Below, in pieces: positions 61,570-64,000 of a stretch of 64,000 bases of DNA. A program made the translations under genes and the position numbers. Position 1 is the first letter of the stretch. Every line of letters begins with the position of its first letter. Source of the stretch: Marinihelvus sp942491555 (GTDB lineage Bacteria > Pseudomonadota > Gammaproteobacteria > Xanthomonadales > SZUA-36); contig CALOBN010000003.1 in assembly GCA_942491555.1 (NCBI GenBank), forward strand, positions 434,001 to 498,000. Reading direction: 5' to 3'. The notes under the pieces were generated by a model. The model had not been told where the DNA came from. It saw only the letters and a list, made by a program, of their open reading frames with translations, and did not search any database.

Positions 61570-63462
61570 GTGAACGATCGGCGGGCTTTAGCTGAGGGCT
61601 TATGTTTGCGTAAATTTTTCTCCAATGCTGTCTCAACGCGGCCCCCCAGTTCGGCACGAACATGGCTGAGTGCAGCTTTGGTTGTGCTATGCCTGGGTTT
61701 GGCGGGTTACCTCGCCTTCTCGAGTGTCACCGCTATTTGGCAATATGGATTCGGCGAGATCTTTGCCGACCAATACCGGCAATACCAAAACCTGCATCAG
61801 AGCCCCTTGTTGGAAGCATTGTTTAGCCCCGACAACGGACATCGACAGGCGCTAAGCAACGTGGTCCGGCTGATTGACATTGAGATTTTTGGCGGCGCTC
61901 AACGCGCCGGGATAATCGCCGGTGTGCTCGCGATGCTTGCTGCCTGGGCGCTGTTGCTGCGCTTGCTGTGGTCTGGTTCTGCGCGCGCCGGATTGCCCAT
62001 TACTGCGGCCGCCACATTGCTTATTACCCTGGCACTGTTCTGGCTGGGCTCTGGCCGCATGCAGTTCCATGGCAATGAAACTTTCCAGGTGTATTTCACT
62101 ATTGCCTGCGCTGCGCTGGCCATCACTTGCGTCGAGGCGGCCCGCAATGAAGCTCGCGCGCGGTATCTTTGCTGGGCTTATGCCCTTGGGCTGGCCGCAA
62201 CCTTGAGTTTTGCCACCGGCGTTGCGGTCTACGGCATGGTGATCGCCTATGGCGTTATACGCCGCATAGCGTGGCGTCCGCTGCTGCTCTTTGCTGTCGC
62301 CAGCATGCTGACGGTCTACGGCTATTTGTATGTGTTGCCCGGTGGCGACGGGGTGCGCAATACCCTTAGCCTGGCGCCGGTTGCCTTGCTCGAGACAATC
62401 GTCACATGGCTGTCCTCGGCGTGGTTGACGGCGTGGCTGATGCTGGGGACCGAGGGTTTCATGGGTGCGGCGCCGGAATCGGTCATCCATGGAGGCACGA
62501 TGGCCCAGGCCCTGGTGACGAGCAGTGCAGGCGTGCGTGCCATCCTGGGCTCACCAACGCCGCTGGAGCTTGGCCTGATCATCGGCGCGGTTGGGATTCT
62601 GATCTTGTTCGTCTTGTGCGTGCGCGCCTGGAACCGGGCGAGCGCCGTCGGCGGCATTGAAGCCGCGGGCATTGGCCTGGCGCTATTTTCGACTGTGGTT
62701 GCGACCCTGGTGGCGCTGGGGAGACTAACGTACTTTGAACAATATCCCGCACAAGTGCTTGCCGATCGCTACGTGATCTGGACCTGTGTTTTTTGGTGTG
62801 GGTTGGCCCTCGCATCTATTGCCAGACTGCGTTCCGTGCCTGCACAGTTGACCGCTGCAGTCGCTGCCTTGCTGCTTGGCATCGCGTTGCTCCCTACTCA
62901 ACAGCTGGCCATTGGCTGGGCTGCAGCCTCAGTGCAACACATTGAACAGCGCACGGCTCAGGCGCAATCCCGCGTCTTTTTGCCGGGTTTTGAGGTTTAT
63001 GCGGATTTACCCGACCGCGCAGCACTGGAGCGTGCGATCAGCTATTTCAGCACTCATCAGTTCGCGATCTTTCGTCACCCCAGATCACGTCAACTTGGTG
63101 ATGTCATCCCAGCGTCGACGCAGCGCACATTGCTGGCGCCGGAAGCCATGGAAAACATAAAGTCAACAAGGGTTCAGAGCGTTGAAGACGCGTGGCATTT
63201 GCGCGGGCGCCTCCCGGCACCAGCAGACCGTAGTCGCGTCGATGGAATCTGGATCAGCGACGTAAATGACACCGTGATCGGACTGGGTGAATTTGCTTTT
63301 GCCGATGACTTACCGCTACTGCAGCGGGTTGATCAGCGCGGTAACGGCTTTGAAGCCTACCTGCGCTTATCTCTGACCAGCTGTGAAACCGTGACTATCT
63401 GGGCAGTTGATGATGATGCAAGTGAGGCATTGCGCATCGGGCAGACTGAGCTATGTCCATGA
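61570..63462 (+). CDS. large polytopic membrane protein of unknown function
   Basis: This 630-residue protein starts at GTG 61570 (AGGAG 11 nt upstream); later TTG/ATG starts are possible. About eleven hydrophobic segments span residues 30-460, followed by a soluble C-terminal part (about 465-630) with SVEDAWHLRGRLPAP and VDGIWISDVNDTVIG. The loop after the first helix contains DQYRQYQNLHQSPLLEALF then DNGHRQALSNVVRLID. That NGHR-type loop recalls uncharacterised GT-C-like membrane proteins that carry a similar NEHR segment. No catalytic Asp pair typical of GT-C enzymes is certain. It is isolated between the phasin and SYLF genes. Confidence 0.65.
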   Translation: MNDRRALAEGLCLRKFFSNAVSTRPPSSARTWLSAALVVLCLGLAGYLAFSSVTAIWQYGFGEIFADQYRQYQNLHQSPLLEALFSPDNGHRQALSNVVRLIDIEIFGGAQRAGIIAGVLAMLAAWALLLRLLWSGSARAGLPITAAATLLITLALFWLGSGRMQFHGNETFQVYFTIACAALAITCVEAARNEARARYLCWAYALGLAATLSFATGVAVYGMVIAYGVIRRIAWRPLLLFAVASMLTVYGYLYVLPGGDGVRNTLSLAPVALLETIVTWLSSAWLTAWLMLGTEGFMGAAPESVIHGGTMAQALVTSSAGVRAILGSPTPLELGLIIGAVGILILFVLCVRAWNRASAVGGIEAAGIGLALFSTVVATLVALGRLTYFEQYPAQVLADRYVIWTCVFWCGLALASIARLRSVPAQLTAAVAALLLGIALLPTQQLAIGWAAASVQHIEQRTAQAQSRVFLPGFEVYADLPDRAALERAISYFSTHQFAIFRHPRSRQLGDVIPASTQRTLLAPEAMENIKSTRVQSVEDAWHLRGRLPAPADRSRVDGIWISDVNDTVIGLGEFAFADDLPLLQRVDQRGNGFEAYLRLSLTSCETVTIWAVDDDASEALRIGQTELCP

Positions 63463-63590
63463 AGCCGCACTTCAGACAATGCCCGGCTGTCAATTCGATA
63501 CCGGTTAAATTTCCCCGGGGGCCCGGGACAAGGGCTGCGCAACTCCGCCCGAAGTGACATAATTAAGGTCCCTCTTGTTAAGGATCCACC

Positions 63591-64000
63591 ATGACTAAAA
63601 TCAGACAGCTAATATTTTTTGTACTGCTGGCCGGCTTTGCCTCGTTTACTGTGGCAGAAACGGTTGAGGACTATTCAAAGACGATCAATGAATACAAGGC
63701 TAACCCCACTGCTGGCCCGTACTTTAACTCTGCGTTCGGCTATGCGGTTCTGCCCAATGTCGGCAAGGGTGGATTAGGTGTCGGTGCCGCTCACGGTAAA
63801 GGCCAGGTATACAAGGGTGGTGAAGTGACGGGCTTTGTGACCATGAACCAGTTATCCATCGGTCTGCAGGCCGGTGGCCAGGCCTATAGCCAGGTCATCT
63901 TTTTCGAAGACCAACGCGCTTACGATGACTTCATCAGCGGCAACTTCGAATTTGACGCAGGCGTCTCAGCGGTGGCCATCACCGCCAGTGCGCAGGCCTC
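63591..64000 (+). CDS. SYLF-domain (YSC84-like) lipid-binding protein, N-terminal part
   Basis: ATG 63591, behind AAGGATCC, opens a frame that runs off the right edge, giving 136 residues. A signal peptide (LIFFVLLAGFASFTVAE) is followed by the SYLF pattern: FNSAFGYAVLPNVGKGGLGVGAAHGKGQVYKGG and LSIGLQAGGQAYSQVIFF. SYLF domains bind phosphoinositide or other lipids in eukaryotes; bacterial copies are exported and of unknown role. The C-terminus is missing. Confidence 0.9.
   Translation, partial: MTKIRQLIFFVLLAGFASFTVAETVEDYSKTINEYKANPTAGPYFNSAFGYAVLPNVGKGGLGVGAAHGKGQVYKGGEVTGFVTMNQLSIGLQAGGQAYSQVIFFEDQRAYDDFISGNFEFDAGVSAVAITASAQA

Overview
This window is a chromosomal segment of a Gram-negative gammaproteobacterium. 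The best evidence is the gene order aspS, yebC, ruvC-ruvA-ruvB, ybgC-tolQ-tolR-tolA-tolB-pal-ybgF, queE-queC, tRNA-Lys, which is typical of that class. Many genes depend on or handle sodium: an Mrp-type antiporter, a voltage-gated Na+ channel, a sodium:solute symporter, a CPA1 exchanger, two AbgT transporters and a BCCT transporter. This suggests a marine or otherwise saline habitat. I cannot fix the family or genus. I see no insertion sequences, prophage, CRISPR array or rRNA.

Layout. 1-3.3 kb: the tail of a PQQ-type sugar dehydrogenase, a small membrane protein, a secreted fasciclin protein and purK-purE. 3.3-4.0 kb: a carbonic anhydrase with a signal peptide. 4.1-15.8 kb (minus): one very compact run, HTH protein -> mrpE-F-G-B/A'-C-D-D-small protein-D -> voltage-gated Na+ channel -> two AbgT transporters. 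16.2-28.6 kb: a second-type EF-G, a sodium:solute symporter, patatin + MFS, a CPA1 antiporter, an OmpA/thrombospondin-3 lipoprotein, two small membrane proteins, an unencapsulated EncFtn-type ferritin and an MscS channel. 28.8-32.6 kb: a solitary magnesium-chelatase H subunit (bchH) behind a near-consensus promoter. 33.1-46.9 kb (minus): tRNA-Lys, preQ0 genes, Tol-Pal, RuvABC, YebC, a hydrolase, RarD, AspRS and an FmdB zinc ribbon. 47.1-51.2 kb: an M49-like lipoprotein peptidase and proB-proA. 51.2-55.1 kb (minus): alkaline phosphatase, universal stress protein, ATP-grasp ligase and Cys/Met PLP enzyme, the last three overlapping. 55.2-59.6 kb: a LysR regulator divergent from SDR, quinone-reductase-like MDR and BCCT genes. 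59.7-64.0 kb: a lipoprotein, a phasin / DUF2188 locus split by a frameshift in a KKAAP-coding repeat, a large membrane protein and the start of a SYLF protein.

How the genes work together. The 4.1-15.8 kb run looks like a sodium circuit: Mrp extrudes Na+, the channel lets Na+ back in according to voltage, and two ion-driven exporters are co-transcribed. The antiporter has no MrpA-size subunit. It has three D-like subunits, and the MrpA C-terminal domains are fused to MrpB. Other loci worth attention are the orphan bchH, the EncFtn ferritin without encapsulin or targeting tail, the frameshifted phasin, and the stress-protein/ATP-grasp/PLP cassette. All functional statements come from reading motifs by eye; no database search was run.
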